From assembly GCA_036274635.1 (NCBI GenBank), contig DASUFI010000119.1, forward strand, positions 1 through 22,292: a stretch of 22,292 bases of DNA, read 5' to 3'. The DNA is from DASUFI01 sp036274635 (GTDB taxonomy: Bacteria > Planctomycetota > B15-G4). The position numbers were made by a program, and so were the translations under genes. The notes beneath the pieces were generated by a model. The model made no database searches. It was not told where the DNA came from and saw nothing but the letters and a program-made list of their open reading frames with translations. Positions 1 to 7,537 of the stretch are shown in pieces (the stretch's first letter is position 1; the number at the start of each line of letters is the position of its first letter).

Positions 1-1296
1 GTGGCTCTCGGCGAACGCCGACATGCCGCCGCAGTCGTGGTCATCGATTCCGTCGCCGTCCCAATCCTTGCCATCGAAGGCCAGGTTGAGGTTGGCCACG
101 AGCTCGTTGAGGTCGGCCGCCGAGGTCAGCGCGTAGGGCAGCGCGACGGCGCCGTTCCCGCCGAGGTACGCGTTGGCGGCCGCCAGCACGTCGCTCACGG
201 TCTGCCCGTTGAGCGCGTCGGCCGTCGCCTGGGAGATGGGCGCGCCGTCATTCTTGAACGTGTCGCCTTCCGCGAAGTCGCACAGCAGGGCGTCCCCGTA
301 GTAGACGCCGACCTCGAGGTCGAGCGGCGGGAAGCCCGAGCAGGCCGAGCCGCTCAGGGCGACGTTCAGCGTCAGCGCGGCCGTCTGGCTCGCGAGGCCG
401 CCGCCCGTGCCCATGCCCGTCGCGTTGGTTCCGTTGCCCGTGAAGTAGCCCGCCGTGCCGCCGCCGCCGATCGAGCTTCTCATGTTGATGAGGCCGTCAT
501 CGACCCATTGGAAGGCGGGTCCAGACTGCACGTCCGTGTAGGTCTGGGTCAGGTGCCACTCGTAGGTGTAGGTTCCGCCGCCGATCGCCAGGAGTGAACC
601 GGAGTTCGCCGTCACTGGCAGGATGCCTGTGCCACCATCACCACCGAAGCAGCCAAGCTCGAGGTCGAGACTGTCCGCGCCGCTGCCGTAGAAGCCCTGG
701 CTCCTGGTGCAGAAGTCGCCGTCCTCGTAACTCGTGGGCTCGCACGCACCCGTGGTGCACTGCAGGTTCGCCGAGAGATCGCTCTTGTTGTACTTGCTCG
801 TCGCGTGCGCGAAGGCATGGAACACGTAACAGGTGTCGCACTCGAGCGGCTCGTTGCAGTTGAACGAGACGCCCGCGTCGGCATCGTTCAGCCCGCCGAT
901 GACGATGTTCACGCACGCTCCCGGACCGAGGTTCCAGTTCGTTCCGTTCGCGTTGCCGGAGAACGAGGCCTTGCACAGGCGCGGGTCGTCGGACGAGTAC
1001 CACTGGCCATCGTCGGCCGTCCCGAGCGTGCCATCCGGTCCGGCGGCGAGGTCGTCGCAGCTCTCCCACTGGAGGGAGAAGCCCGCCGGAGCGCCTCCGT
1101 TGGAGGTACCGGCGCAAACCGTCAGCTCCATGGTGTTGTCGTCAGCGACGAGCGGGCACGAAAGGGTGGGCGCGGCGAACTTGCCCTGCTTGCCTTTGGC
1201 CGCCTGGGCTGACACCGGAACCGCGGTCAGGAGCAGCGCGCCGACGCCCAGACACGCCAGCGAGACGCTCGTCCGTGAAATGCTTCCATGATTCAT
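1..1296 (-). CDS. Secreted Cys-rich protein with calcium-loop motif, 3' end cut off by window edge
   Basis: The frame is open for 432 codons from the ATG at 1296 to base 1 without a stop, so the C-terminus lies outside the window. The start is supported by a strong ribosome site, GGGAGGA (1307-1313, minus strand), 10 nt upstream. Residues 1-30 form a signal peptide with a likely VSA/QA cleavage. The mature part is rich in Gly, Thr, Asn and Asp, with many Cys residues including a CDTC pair, as in extracellular disulfide-bonded proteins. Near residues 411-421 is an Asp-rich DWDGDGIDDHD stretch like a thrombospondin type-3 or EF-hand-like calcium loop. I do not recognise a family. It is the only gene downstream of the sigma-54 promoter at 1427-1442 and lies next to the response regulator at 1616-3079, so it is probably that regulator's target. 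Function is unknown; an adhesin or envelope role is only a guess. Confidence 0.8.
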   Translation of the reverse strand, partial: MNHGSISRTSVSLACLGVGALLLTAVPVSAQAAKGKQGKFAAPTLSCPLVADDNTMELTVCAGTSNGGAPAGFSLQWESCDDLAAGPDGTLGTADDGQWYSSDDPRLCKASFSGNANGTNWNLGPGACVNIVIGGLNDADAGVSFNCNEPLECDTCYVFHAFAHATSKYNKSDLSANLQCTTGACEPTSYEDGDFCTRSQGFYGSGADSLDLELGCFGGDGGTGILPVTANSGSLLAIGGGTYTYEWHLTQTYTDVQSGPAFQWVDDGLINMRSSIGGGGTAGYFTGNGTNATGMGTGGGLASQTAALTLNVALSGSACSGFPPLDLEVGVYYGDALLCDFAEGDTFKNDGAPISQATADALNGQTVSDVLAAANAYLGGNGAVALPYALTSAADLNELVANLNLAFDGKDWDGDGIDDHDCGGMSAFAESH

Positions 1297-1426
1297 TGCG
1301 TGTGGATCCTCCCGGGTGAATGCCCCGGTCTGCTTGGTCGTCCCGCCCGAAGGTGTCTCTCTCCACGCCCGGCAGGACACCGGCGCGGGAAGTGGGCCCG
1401 AGGTAGGCCGTGCCTCGTGGTCGCTT

Positions 1427-1442
1427 TGCAATCCGTGTGCCA
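1427..1442 (-). promoter_or_regulatory. Sigma-54 (-24/-12) promoter
   Basis: The minus strand reads TGGCACACGGATTGCA, preceded by C. The known RpoN consensus is YTGGCACG-rNNN-TTGCW. Both core elements, TGGCAC and TTGCA, are exact and the GG-to-GC spacing is the required 10 nt. The predicted transcript start is near 1416, giving a leader of about 120 nt before the ATG at 1296. No comparable match was noticed elsewhere in the window, and a sigma-54 activator gene lies immediately upstream on the same strand. Confidence 0.72.
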
Positions 1443-1552
1443 GCGCGTCCCCGCGAGCGCGACGGTCCTGAATCGTGCCCGGCTGCTTCGAAACGGGGCC
1501 GCGCAGGCAGGTTCGGGTCAGGCGGTGGATCGGTCGTGCCCCTGGCTGCCAT

Positions 1553-1567
1553 GGAAAGAAACTTTCC
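1553..1567. promoter_or_regulatory. Inverted repeat, candidate enhancer site for the adjacent sigma-54 activator
   Basis: GGAAAGAAACTTTCC is a perfect 6-bp inverted repeat with a 3-nt AAA spacer. Its centre is about 120 bp upstream of the -24 element at 1442 and about 145 bp upstream of the predicted transcript start, a usual distance for NtrC-family enhancer sites. It is unusually AT-rich for this contig and lies just beyond the 3' end of the activator gene. That the regulator at 1616-3079 binds it is inference. Confidence 0.5.
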
Positions 1568-1615
1568 GGAGCGGCAATCGACCATCCACCGGCCGTGCCG
1601 CGGCGGTGGGCGGCT

Positions 1616-3079
1616 TCAGACTTCGATCTCGGAGACCGGCGCTACGGAGCGCGACTTCTCGCCGGCAGGCTCTTGGCCGCGCAGTCGATCCAACCCGTAG
1701 CGAAGCACCTTCGCACGCAAGGTTGGCCGGCTCAGTCCCAGAAGCCTCGAAGCCTGGGACAGGTTGCCCCGAGTGCGCCGCAGCGCCTCCGCGATGACGA
1801 GGCGCTCGGCCGCCTGCATGAGCCGGTCGTAGGCAGACCCGGGCGCGTCGACCAGAACCTGCCGCGACATGCTTCGCAGCGCCTGCTGCGCCTTGTCGTG
1901 GACCCGTGCTTCCCCTTCAGGTGGCGCGCCCCCGAGCCCCAGATGCTGGGGCAGGATGACGCCGTTGCCGCACACGACCACCGACTGCTCGACGCAGCAC
2001 TCCAGCTCGCGCACGTTGCCCGGCCAGTCGTGGAGCATGAGGCGCTGCAGCGCCGCGGAGGAAAGGCTCGGCACGTGGTCGCCCGGGCGTGGTCGCGCGA
2101 GGAAGGCGGCCGCGAAGTCCGGAATGTCCTCCTTGCGCTCGCGCAGCGGCGGCAGGTGGATGCTGAGCACCTTGAGGCGGTAGTACAGGTCCTCGCGGAA
2201 GCTGCCGCGGGCCACGAGCTGCTCGAGGTTGCGGTTCGTGGCGCAGAGGACGCGCACGTCGAGGCGCAGCGTCTCGTTGCCGCCGAGGCGCTCGCAGCTG
2301 CGGTCCTGCAGGATGCGCAGGACCTTGGCCTGCGTGCCCGGCGACATGTCGCCGACCTCGTCGAGGAAGATCGTGCCCCCGTCCGCCTGCTCGAAGCGGC
2401 CCTTGCGCCGCGCGGTGGCCCCGGTGAAGGCGCCCTTCTCGTACCCGAACAGCTCGCTTTCCAGCAGGGTTTCCGGGATCGCGGCGCAGTTGACCGTGAC
2501 GAACGGCCGCCGGGCCCGGGCGCTGAAGTTGTGCAGGGCGCGCGCCACCAGCTCCTTGCCCGTGCCGCTCTCGCCGCGGATGAGCACCGTGACGTCGGAG
2601 CGCGCCGCCTGGCCGACCGTCTTGCACACCTCGATCATCTGCGGCGAGCGCCCGACCATGCCGGCCAGCGGCGGCCCGTCCGGCGCGACGGCCCGCGCAT
2701 CCCGCGGCTTCGCGATGCCGATCGTGGACCCGGCCCTGGCGATCAGAGCCAGCAGCTCGGTCTCATCCAGCGGCTTCACCAAATACTCGAAGGCGCCGCG
2801 GCGCATGGCCTCGATGGCCGAGTCCGCCGAGCCGTGTCCCGTCATCAGGATGACGGGCGCGAGCGGCAAGGCGTGCTGCAGGCGCGGAAGGACATCGAGG
2901 CCCGAGCCGCCCTCCATCTGCATGTCCATGAGCACGATGTCAGGTTGGCGTGTGCACCCCGTGCGCACGGCATCCACGCCGCTGCGGGCGATCAGGACGA
3001 CGTGGCCGGCCTGTGCCAGGACCCGGACCGCCTGGCCCAGGACCTCTGGCTCGTCGTCGACGACCAGGACGGTGCTCAT
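1616..3079 (-). CDS. NtrC-family sigma-54-dependent response regulator
   Basis: The protein (487 aa) is a three-domain activator. Residues 1-120 are a receiver domain with acidic D8/D9, phosphoacceptor D52, T80 and K102. Residues 140-380 are the AAA+ domain with Walker A GESGTGKE (169-176), an intact sigma-54 contact loop GAFTGA (216-221), Walker B GTIFLDE (235-241) and the DWPGNVREL motif (351-359). Residues 423-465 are a Fis-type helix-turn-helix. All residues for phosphorylation, ATP hydrolysis and sigma-54 contact are present. I chose the ATG at 3079 because it starts exactly at the receiver's first strand; an in-frame GTG at 3130 would add 17 residues unlike the family. No histidine kinase is visible nearby, so the sensor is an orphan or encoded elsewhere. 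The sigma-54 promoter and inverted repeat downstream suggest it controls the secreted protein at 1-1296. Confidence 0.95.
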   Translation of the reverse strand: MSTVLVVDDEPEVLGQAVRVLAQAGHVVLIARSGVDAVRTGCTRQPDIVLMDMQMEGGSGLDVLPRLQHALPLAPVILMTGHGSADSAIEAMRRGAFEYLVKPLDETELLALIARAGSTIGIAKPRDARAVAPDGPPLAGMVGRSPQMIEVCKTVGQAARSDVTVLIRGESGTGKELVARALHNFSARARRPFVTVNCAAIPETLLESELFGYEKGAFTGATARRKGRFEQADGGTIFLDEVGDMSPGTQAKVLRILQDRSCERLGGNETLRLDVRVLCATNRNLEQLVARGSFREDLYYRLKVLSIHLPPLRERKEDIPDFAAAFLARPRPGDHVPSLSSAALQRLMLHDWPGNVRELECCVEQSVVVCGNGVILPQHLGLGGAPPEGEARVHDKAQQALRSMSRQVLVDAPGSAYDRLMQAAERLVIAEALRRTRGNLSQASRLLGLSRPTLRAKVLRYGLDRLRGQEPAGEKSRSVAPVSEIEV

Positions 3080-3276
3080 GGCGCAGAGCCTGAGCGGACA
3101 GCAAGCAGCCCCTTCCTTCGCACTTCGCACCCCCTCAACGTCTCGGTGTTCACGACGAGAACGTCCGCACCCGCCATCTCGCGGCTGCGCCTCGCACGGC
3201 GCAGGCCCCTCCCCCCAAGGCGGCGCATCCTACCCGGAAGTCCGAAATCCGGCCAGCACGGCGGGCGGGGGGCTCG

Positions 3277-4287
3277 CTAGCCGGCTCGAGCCAGCTCCTC
3301 CTTGAGCTCGAAGGGCGTGCGCGCCACGCCGCCGAGCTCGCCCAGGAAGAAGTCGAAGTAGGCCCTGAACCGGTCGAGAAAGGTGTCCAGCTCCGCCTCG
3401 CTCCTCACGTAGGGCGTGTGCCCGGGCTCGAGGCTGGGCGTGTGGAAGCTCCACACGAAGGCGCGCACACCCAGCTGCAGCAGGTGCTCCGTCAGCCGCC
3501 GGTGGTGGCGCGGCGCGAAGCCCTCGGGCGACAGCCGCAGCCGGTCCACGGCCGCCAGCCGCGCCAGCACGCCCGGCGCCCGCAGCGCCCGGCCGGCGGG
3601 CGATGTCGCCGCACGGTACAGCGCGTGCGCGCCGCCCTGCACCCAGCCGACGTACGCCCCCGTGAGCGGAATGCCCAGCATCCGCCTCCGCTCCCCGAAC
3701 CAGTAGGTGTCGCAGCCGAAGCCCGAGAAGTCCGGCCCGCCCTCGGCGGTGTAATCGAAGGGCGGGCAGATGGAGAAGTCCACCTCGAAGCCCTGCTCCT
3801 CCAGCAGCGACGCGGTGTTGGGGCCGACGCCGAAGCGGCCGGCCTGGTAGCAGAGCGGCGGCTGTCCGAAGGCGGCGGTGATGGCGCGCACGGTCTCTCG
3901 CAGCTTGCCCGCCTCCAGCTCGCGCGGCAGGTTGCCGGGGAAGGAGTTGCGGGGCGTGACCTCCTCGTCGAAGGGCGGGCAGACCCACGGGTGCAGGTGC
4001 GCGCCGATGCTGCAGCGGCCGTCGCGGGCGATCTCGCGCAGCGGACCGGCGCCGGCGGGCTGCGTGGCGACGGGGTAGTCGACCACGTAGGTGGGGCGGA
4101 TGCCGAAGCGGTCGAAGATCTCCTGCACGCGGGGTACGCCGCGCATGCTGGTCACGGAGGTGTTGCGCCGGTCGAAGGGCTGGCCCCAGTCGAACTCCTC
4201 CTCGGCGTCGATGGTCACCAGGAGCACCGGCGGGTGGCCGGCCGGCAGGAGCGCCGCCTTGCGCGGCCGCAGTTCGCTCGCGCTCAA
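3277..4287 (-). CDS. WalW-like polysaccharide deacetylase (NodB fold)
   Basis: This 336-aa protein has the deacetylase strand VTIDAEEEFDW with the putative catalytic Asp at 27, the metal-binding HLHPW (H97, H99) and YQAGRFG with Arg151. HxHPW in place of the classical HxxxH of NodB enzymes is typical of WalW-like deacetylases found near exopolysaccharide genes. No signal peptide is evident, so it is probably cytoplasmic, perhaps acting on polysaccharide precursors. The TTG at 4287 is the best start: no ATG or GTG lies upstream in frame near the domain, and the GTG at residue 21 would cut into the first conserved strand. It lies 152 bp downstream of the metallo-beta-lactamase gene on the same strand. 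A TACACT box at 4400-4405 could give it its own promoter. The fold is well supported; the substrate is unknown. Confidence 0.85.
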   Translation of the reverse strand: MSASELRPRKAALLPAGHPPVLLVTIDAEEEFDWGQPFDRRNTSVTSMRGVPRVQEIFDRFGIRPTYVVDYPVATQPAGAGPLREIARDGRCSIGAHLHPWVCPPFDEEVTPRNSFPGNLPRELEAGKLRETVRAITAAFGQPPLCYQAGRFGVGPNTASLLEEQGFEVDFSICPPFDYTAEGGPDFSGFGCDTYWFGERRRMLGIPLTGAYVGWVQGGAHALYRAATSPAGRALRAPGVLARLAAVDRLRLSPEGFAPRHHRRLTEHLLQLGVRAFVWSFHTPSLEPGHTPYVRSEAELDTFLDRFRAYFDFFLGELGGVARTPFELKEELARAG

Positions 4288-4399
4288 CGCGCCGCCCCGG
4301 TGAGGGGCAGGTCCGTCGGGAGCGGCGGCGCGGAGGCGCGGATCGCGTGGTCGAGAGGGCGAAGGGCGGGCACGGACGGGGCCTCGGGGACGGACGCGG

Positions 4400-4405
4400 A
4401 GTGTA
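4400..4405 (-). promoter_or_regulatory. Possible -10 box for the deacetylase gene
   Basis: TACACT on the minus strand lies in the gap between the metallo-beta-lactamase stop (4440) and the deacetylase start (4287). The same hexamer precedes nadA (8921-8926) and the ORF at 21916. No clear -35 box is visible here, and the leader would be about 105 nt. Confidence 0.25.
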
Positions 4406-4439
4406 GCGCGACGATGCGGACGGCAGGCCGTGCCGAGCC

Positions 4440-5318
4440 CTACTCCGCCGCGACCGCCTGCTCCAGCCCCGCTCTCCACTCCGCGACCTTGCGGCGGTAG
4501 CCCTCCGGATCCACGAAGGCCGCGGCGCCCTCGCCGGCCGCCCGCGCCCGCTTGGCCTCGAGCCCGCACTGCGAGGCGTGCGGCGCGACCCAGATGTCGG
4601 GTTGCAGCGACTCGAGCAGCGCGAGCGAGCGGCGGTAGTCCTCGAGGATGCCGGGATACGACGGCTCGTGCGTCAGCCGCGTCCCGGGGTTGACCGAGCA
4701 GCTGCCGGCCAGCACCACGCGCCACGTGCGTCCGTCCTGCTCCACGTCGGTGATCCACGTCGTGTTGCCCGGCGTGTGGCCGGGCGTCAGGCGCGCCGTG
4801 AGCGTGACCCCGCCGAGCGAGACCTGGTCGCCGTCCGCCAGCACGCGGTCCACGTGCACGGGCGGGAAGTGCAGCGAGGGCACGTCCGCGAAGAGGTAGT
4901 CCGTCGTGCCGCCGGACTCCAGCAGCGCGCGGTCGCCTTCCGACGCCGCCACGAGCGCGCCCGTGAGCTGCTGGAAGGCGGCCAGCGTCCCGGCGTGGTC
5001 GGCGTGCGCGTGCGTGTCGAGCAGGATGCGGATGTCCGCGGGGTCGAAGCCCGCCTCGCGGATGGCGGCCTGGATCAGCGCCTCGCTCCCCGGCATCGCG
5101 CCGCCGATCAGGATGTGGCCGGCCGGCGTGGTCAGCAGGTACACCGCGAGGTCGCGGGTGCCGACGGAGTACAGCGGCCCGACGACGCGCGCCGGCGGCG
5201 CGGGCTCGTACCACTCGGCGGGGAAGCCGTCGGCGTGCGGGCCGGCCGCGTGGTGCTCCCCGCACGCGGCCAGCGCGGCGAGGAGCAGCGCGGAGCAGGC
5301 TGCGCGACCAAGCCTCAC
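4440..5318 (-). CDS. Subclass B3 metallo-beta-lactamase-family lipoprotein
   Basis: This 292-aa protein has the full B3 zinc set: HAHADH (H103, H105, D107, H108), H181 in TPGHTPGN, and H247 in APHASQ. In B3 enzymes these correspond to His116/118/196 for the first zinc and Asp120/His121/His263 for the second. Ser207/Ser208 near AGSCS fit the subclass's replacement of the metal-binding Cys of B1/B2 enzymes. Residues 1-19 form a lipoprotein signal ending in LAAC (Cys19), so it is probably membrane-anchored in the periplasm. The GTG at 5318 gives this signal directly; the ATG at 5423 would add 35 Arg/Gly-rich residues that would spoil it. Beta-lactam hydrolysis is likely from the family, but the sequence cannot show substrate or activity, and another periplasmic hydrolase role is possible. 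Confidence 0.88.
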   Translation of the reverse strand: MRLGRAACSALLLAALAACGEHHAAGPHADGFPAEWYEPAPPARVVGPLYSVGTRDLAVYLLTTPAGHILIGGAMPGSEALIQAAIREAGFDPADIRILLDTHAHADHAGTLAAFQQLTGALVAASEGDRALLESGGTTDYLFADVPSLHFPPVHVDRVLADGDQVSLGGVTLTARLTPGHTPGNTTWITDVEQDGRTWRVVLAGSCSVNPGTRLTHEPSYPGILEDYRRSLALLESLQPDIWVAPHASQCGLEAKRARAAGEGAAAFVDPEGYRRKVAEWRAGLEQAVAAE

Positions 5319-5457
5319 GGCCGACGTCCCGAGCACCTGCGGGAGCTGCCGCCGTCGACCAGGATGCGCAGCGCTGCCGGATCCATGCCGCAGATCGTCG
5401 CAGGCGGGGGAGCCCGGCGCCACGCCTTCGCAAGGGATCGCGCGCGGGCGTTCCGCC

Positions 5458-5745
5458 TCAGTGCTGGTTCAGCAGCAGCGTCACGTCGTTCGAATAGGCG
5501 TTCGCGATGGCGAGGTCCGGCAGGCCGTCCGCGTCCAGGTCCCCGATCGCCACCGAGGCCGGCACGAAGCCCGCGCTGAAGAAGTGGACGTCAAACGTGC
5601 CGTCGCCGTGTCCCAGCAGCACCGAGGTGTTCGCGGTCGACTCGTTGGCGACGGCGAGGTCCGGCAGGCCATCCTGGTCCAGGTCCCCGATCGCGATCGA
5701 GTTGGGATCGCTTCCCACCGCGAACTCACGAGCCGCGGCGAAGCT
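5458..5745 (-). pseudogene. C-terminal stub of an FG-GAP/VCBS repeat protein
   Basis: The last 95 codons of a beta-propeller FG-GAP protein survive, with two clear repeats (GDLDQDGLPDLAVAN and GDLDADGLPDLAIAN) and a natural ending at the TGA (5458-5460). Upstream of SFAAAREF the frame stays open but loses all family resemblance and runs antisense to the secreted protein gene at 5824. No start codon, signal peptide or further repeats can be found, while family proteins are usually several hundred residues long. I read it as a gene whose 5' part was deleted or replaced by the plus-strand pair at 5824-7508. Confidence 0.7.
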
Positions 5746-5779
5746 GCCTGCGATGTGCGTGGAGTGCTCGGGCACGCCA

Positions 5780-5807
5780 TTGATCCCTGCCGGAACTCGC
5801 GTAGGAT
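5780..5807 (+). promoter_or_regulatory. Predicted sigma-70-type promoter for the secreted HELAH protein
   Basis: TTGATC (5780-5785), a 16-nt spacer and TAGGAT (5802-5807) lie 16 nt before the ATG at 5824, implying a leader of about 10 nt. The boxes sit right at the edge of the FG-GAP stub, where the foreign-looking segment begins. Confidence 0.4.
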
Positions 5808-5823
5808 CCGAACTGGATGATCT

Positions 5824-6615
5824 ATGGCATCGAGTGTCCGTCTGGTCCGAGTGCTGGCCATGCCTGTCGCGATCTACGTCTGCGCGCCTGGCGTGGCTGC
5901 GCAAAACTGGGGGCCCCTGCAAGGCCACGTTGTCCCGACGACCGCCGACACGCACATGGCAATTGTCGACCTCTGCAACGCCGGCTTGAATGCTGGGATG
6001 AACTCGCCGGCGGTTGGGGGCAGTGCCGGCAGTACGACGGTCGGTGGCGTCTCGACGCTCCAGTTTGACCACTCCAAACTGGACCCTGGCCAAAACTATG
6101 CCGGATACACCGTTTGCACATCGAGCGGATGCCAGATCGCTTTCGACGTTGCCGACTGGACGAGTGCGGCGCTCACGCCTCCGATCGACGCCGACGTCTT
6201 GGTTGGGTTCATCGCAACCGCCTATCACGAATTGGCGCACGTCGAGTACACATCGTATTTTTCGAGCTGGTGCGATAACCATGCCACGGCGTGTCAAAGC
6301 TTCTCGGACTGCATCGCCACCCTGACGGACATCGAGGGAAACAACCTCGGCTACGATGCGGATACCAATAATCCTTGCTCCGAGGCTTATGCCAACGGCA
6401 ACACCGCGAACAAGCTTTGCCAAGACAAGCTTGATGTGTGCGCAAATGGGGATTTGACCCAATCAGTCAAGGACGCATTGATCGCGCAACTCGATGCCGA
6501 AATTCAGGATGCGGTGAACAAGTGCAACAGTCAGTCTACCGATTGCGCGATATGCGGCGGGCCGCCAATGCCTCAAACCTTCCTGGGGTGCGGCAGCGCG
6601 TGCCCGTGTCCATAG
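5824..6615 (+). CDS. Secreted Cys-rich putative zinc metallopeptidase (HELAH motif)
   Basis: This 263-aa protein has a signal peptide (1-26, VAA/Q). The mature chain carries HELAH at 135-139, an HExxH zinc-peptidase signature with Glu136 as the expected catalytic base. A candidate third zinc ligand is Glu187 in CSEAYAN, 48 residues on, as in gluzincin-type peptidases; this is inference. More than ten Cys residues, including a CAIC pair and a CGSACPCP tail, suggest a disulfide-stabilised extracellular protein. I cannot place it in a named family. The stop is 20 bp before the next gene's start, so the two are probably co-transcribed. Local GC is low (bases 6361-6480 are 50% by hand count, against about 73% at 10021-10080), suggesting recent transfer. 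It starts inside the region where the FG-GAP gene is broken. Confidence 0.7.
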   Translation: MASSVRLVRVLAMPVAIYVCAPGVAAQNWGPLQGHVVPTTADTHMAIVDLCNAGLNAGMNSPAVGGSAGSTTVGGVSTLQFDHSKLDPGQNYAGYTVCTSSGCQIAFDVADWTSAALTPPIDADVLVGFIATAYHELAHVEYTSYFSSWCDNHATACQSFSDCIATLTDIEGNNLGYDADTNNPCSEAYANGNTANKLCQDKLDVCANGDLTQSVKDALIAQLDAEIQDAVNKCNSQSTDCAICGGPPMPQTFLGCGSACPCP

Positions 6616-6635
6616 GTCGAGGAGTGAATCTCCGA

Positions 6636-7508
6636 ATGAATGCCCCACTGTACTTCGCCGTCCTGCTCCTCTGCGCCACACCGGTTCTCACGGCGCAGAG
6701 CCACCCCTTGCCCTCCGAGATGGTGGCGGCCTTCGGCCCCGAGCACACATGGGCGGAAGAGATGTACCTGCCCGTCGCCAATCCGGGCGCATTCATCCGT
6801 GCCCGACTCACGTTCGAGAATTCGTCATCGACGGTCAAGCGCGTCGAGATCGACTGGTGGTTTCAGGCCGCCGGCGCGCTGCCCCGCAGCTCGCACGAGT
6901 CCTTCGACGTGTCCTACAAGCCAACGGCGATCGCTCGGCGAGCTGGGACGTCGTCCACCTTCTATGTCGTGGGGTGGGCAGAGCGCACGGGACAGGTCAT
7001 CGTCGAAAGCTGGACGATGCCTGCGGCCTACCTGCTCGGATCGGCCACGCCGCAGGGCGGACTTCAGGCACTCTCCACATTCAGTCATTCCCCTTTTATC
7101 CGTGAGGTCGAGTGGACGTCACCTTCTGGGACAATGGAGCCCGTATGGGACGCAGCCTGTCAGCCATTCTCCAATGAACTCTTGCTGCTACCACGCGGAA
7201 CGCCGACGCGCATCGTGGCGCTCAACTTGAGCACCCGGACGCTGACCGAGTTGTACAACTCGACGAATCTCCCCGTGCTGGCGGGCCACCGGACGCTCGC
7301 CATCGGCCGGAACGTGCTGGCCGGGATGGTCGCCATTTCCTCCCGGCGCAAGCAGTGGGAACACGGCATGAAACTGGGCCCGACGGACATTGAGTTTCTG
7401 ATGTACGACTCGAACAGCGATGGGGTGTTCGAGTCGACCGGTGTCGCGCAAGTCGATTCGCTCTACGTCGTGCTACCGGGGGATTGGGACAACCGTTACC
7501 AGGAATAG
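6636..7508 (+). CDS. Secreted protein of unknown function, partner of the HELAH protein
   Basis: This 290-aa protein has a signal peptide (1-20, LTA/QS). The rest looks beta-rich, with many aromatic residues and Thr/Ser-rich strands, and a DSNSDG loop near residues 258-263 that could bind calcium. I do not recognise a family. The ATG at 6636 has a GAGGAG ribosome site at 6619-6624, 11 nt upstream. A GTG at 6624 overlaps that site and is less likely. It follows the metallopeptidase-like gene by 20 bp in the same orientation and shares its lower GC, so the two probably arrived and are expressed together. It could be a substrate, inhibitor or surface partner of the peptidase, but nothing in the sequence decides this. 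It converges on nadA, whose stop is 29 bp away. Confidence 0.7.
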   Translation: MNAPLYFAVLLLCATPVLTAQSHPLPSEMVAAFGPEHTWAEEMYLPVANPGAFIRARLTFENSSSTVKRVEIDWWFQAAGALPRSSHESFDVSYKPTAIARRAGTSSTFYVVGWAERTGQVIVESWTMPAAYLLGSATPQGGLQALSTFSHSPFIREVEWTSPSGTMEPVWDAACQPFSNELLLLPRGTPTRIVALNLSTRTLTELYNSTNLPVLAGHRTLAIGRNVLAGMVAISSRRKQWEHGMKLGPTDIEFLMYDSNSDGVFESTGVAQVDSLYVVLPGDWDNRYQE

Positions 7509-7537
7509 GTCGCCGGTACCCGGTCGGCTGCCCGCTC

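Noticed and set aside
1..597. A plus-strand open frame at the window start
   Set aside because: It is the antisense of the partial secreted protein, which has a signal peptide, ribosome site and promoter.
3062..3076. A 15-base word shared with 11232-11246
   Set aside because: The match stops at both ends, the two copies code on opposite strands in different contexts, and no longer similarity surrounds them.
1475..3280. A 601-codon open frame on the plus strand
   Set aside because: It is antisense to the response regulator, whose receiver, AAA+ and helix-turn-helix motifs are unmistakable on the minus strand.
3277..5433. A single 718-codon minus-strand protein covering deacetylase and lactamase region
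   Set aside because: Only the last 336 codons resemble a protein family. The upstream part is the wrong frame of the metallo-beta-lactamase gene, so this is not a fusion.
5746..6462. Upstream extension of the FG-GAP frame to 6462 on the minus strand
   Set aside because: Its translation has no repeats or signal peptide, and it is antisense to a secreted protein with signal peptide and HELAH motif.
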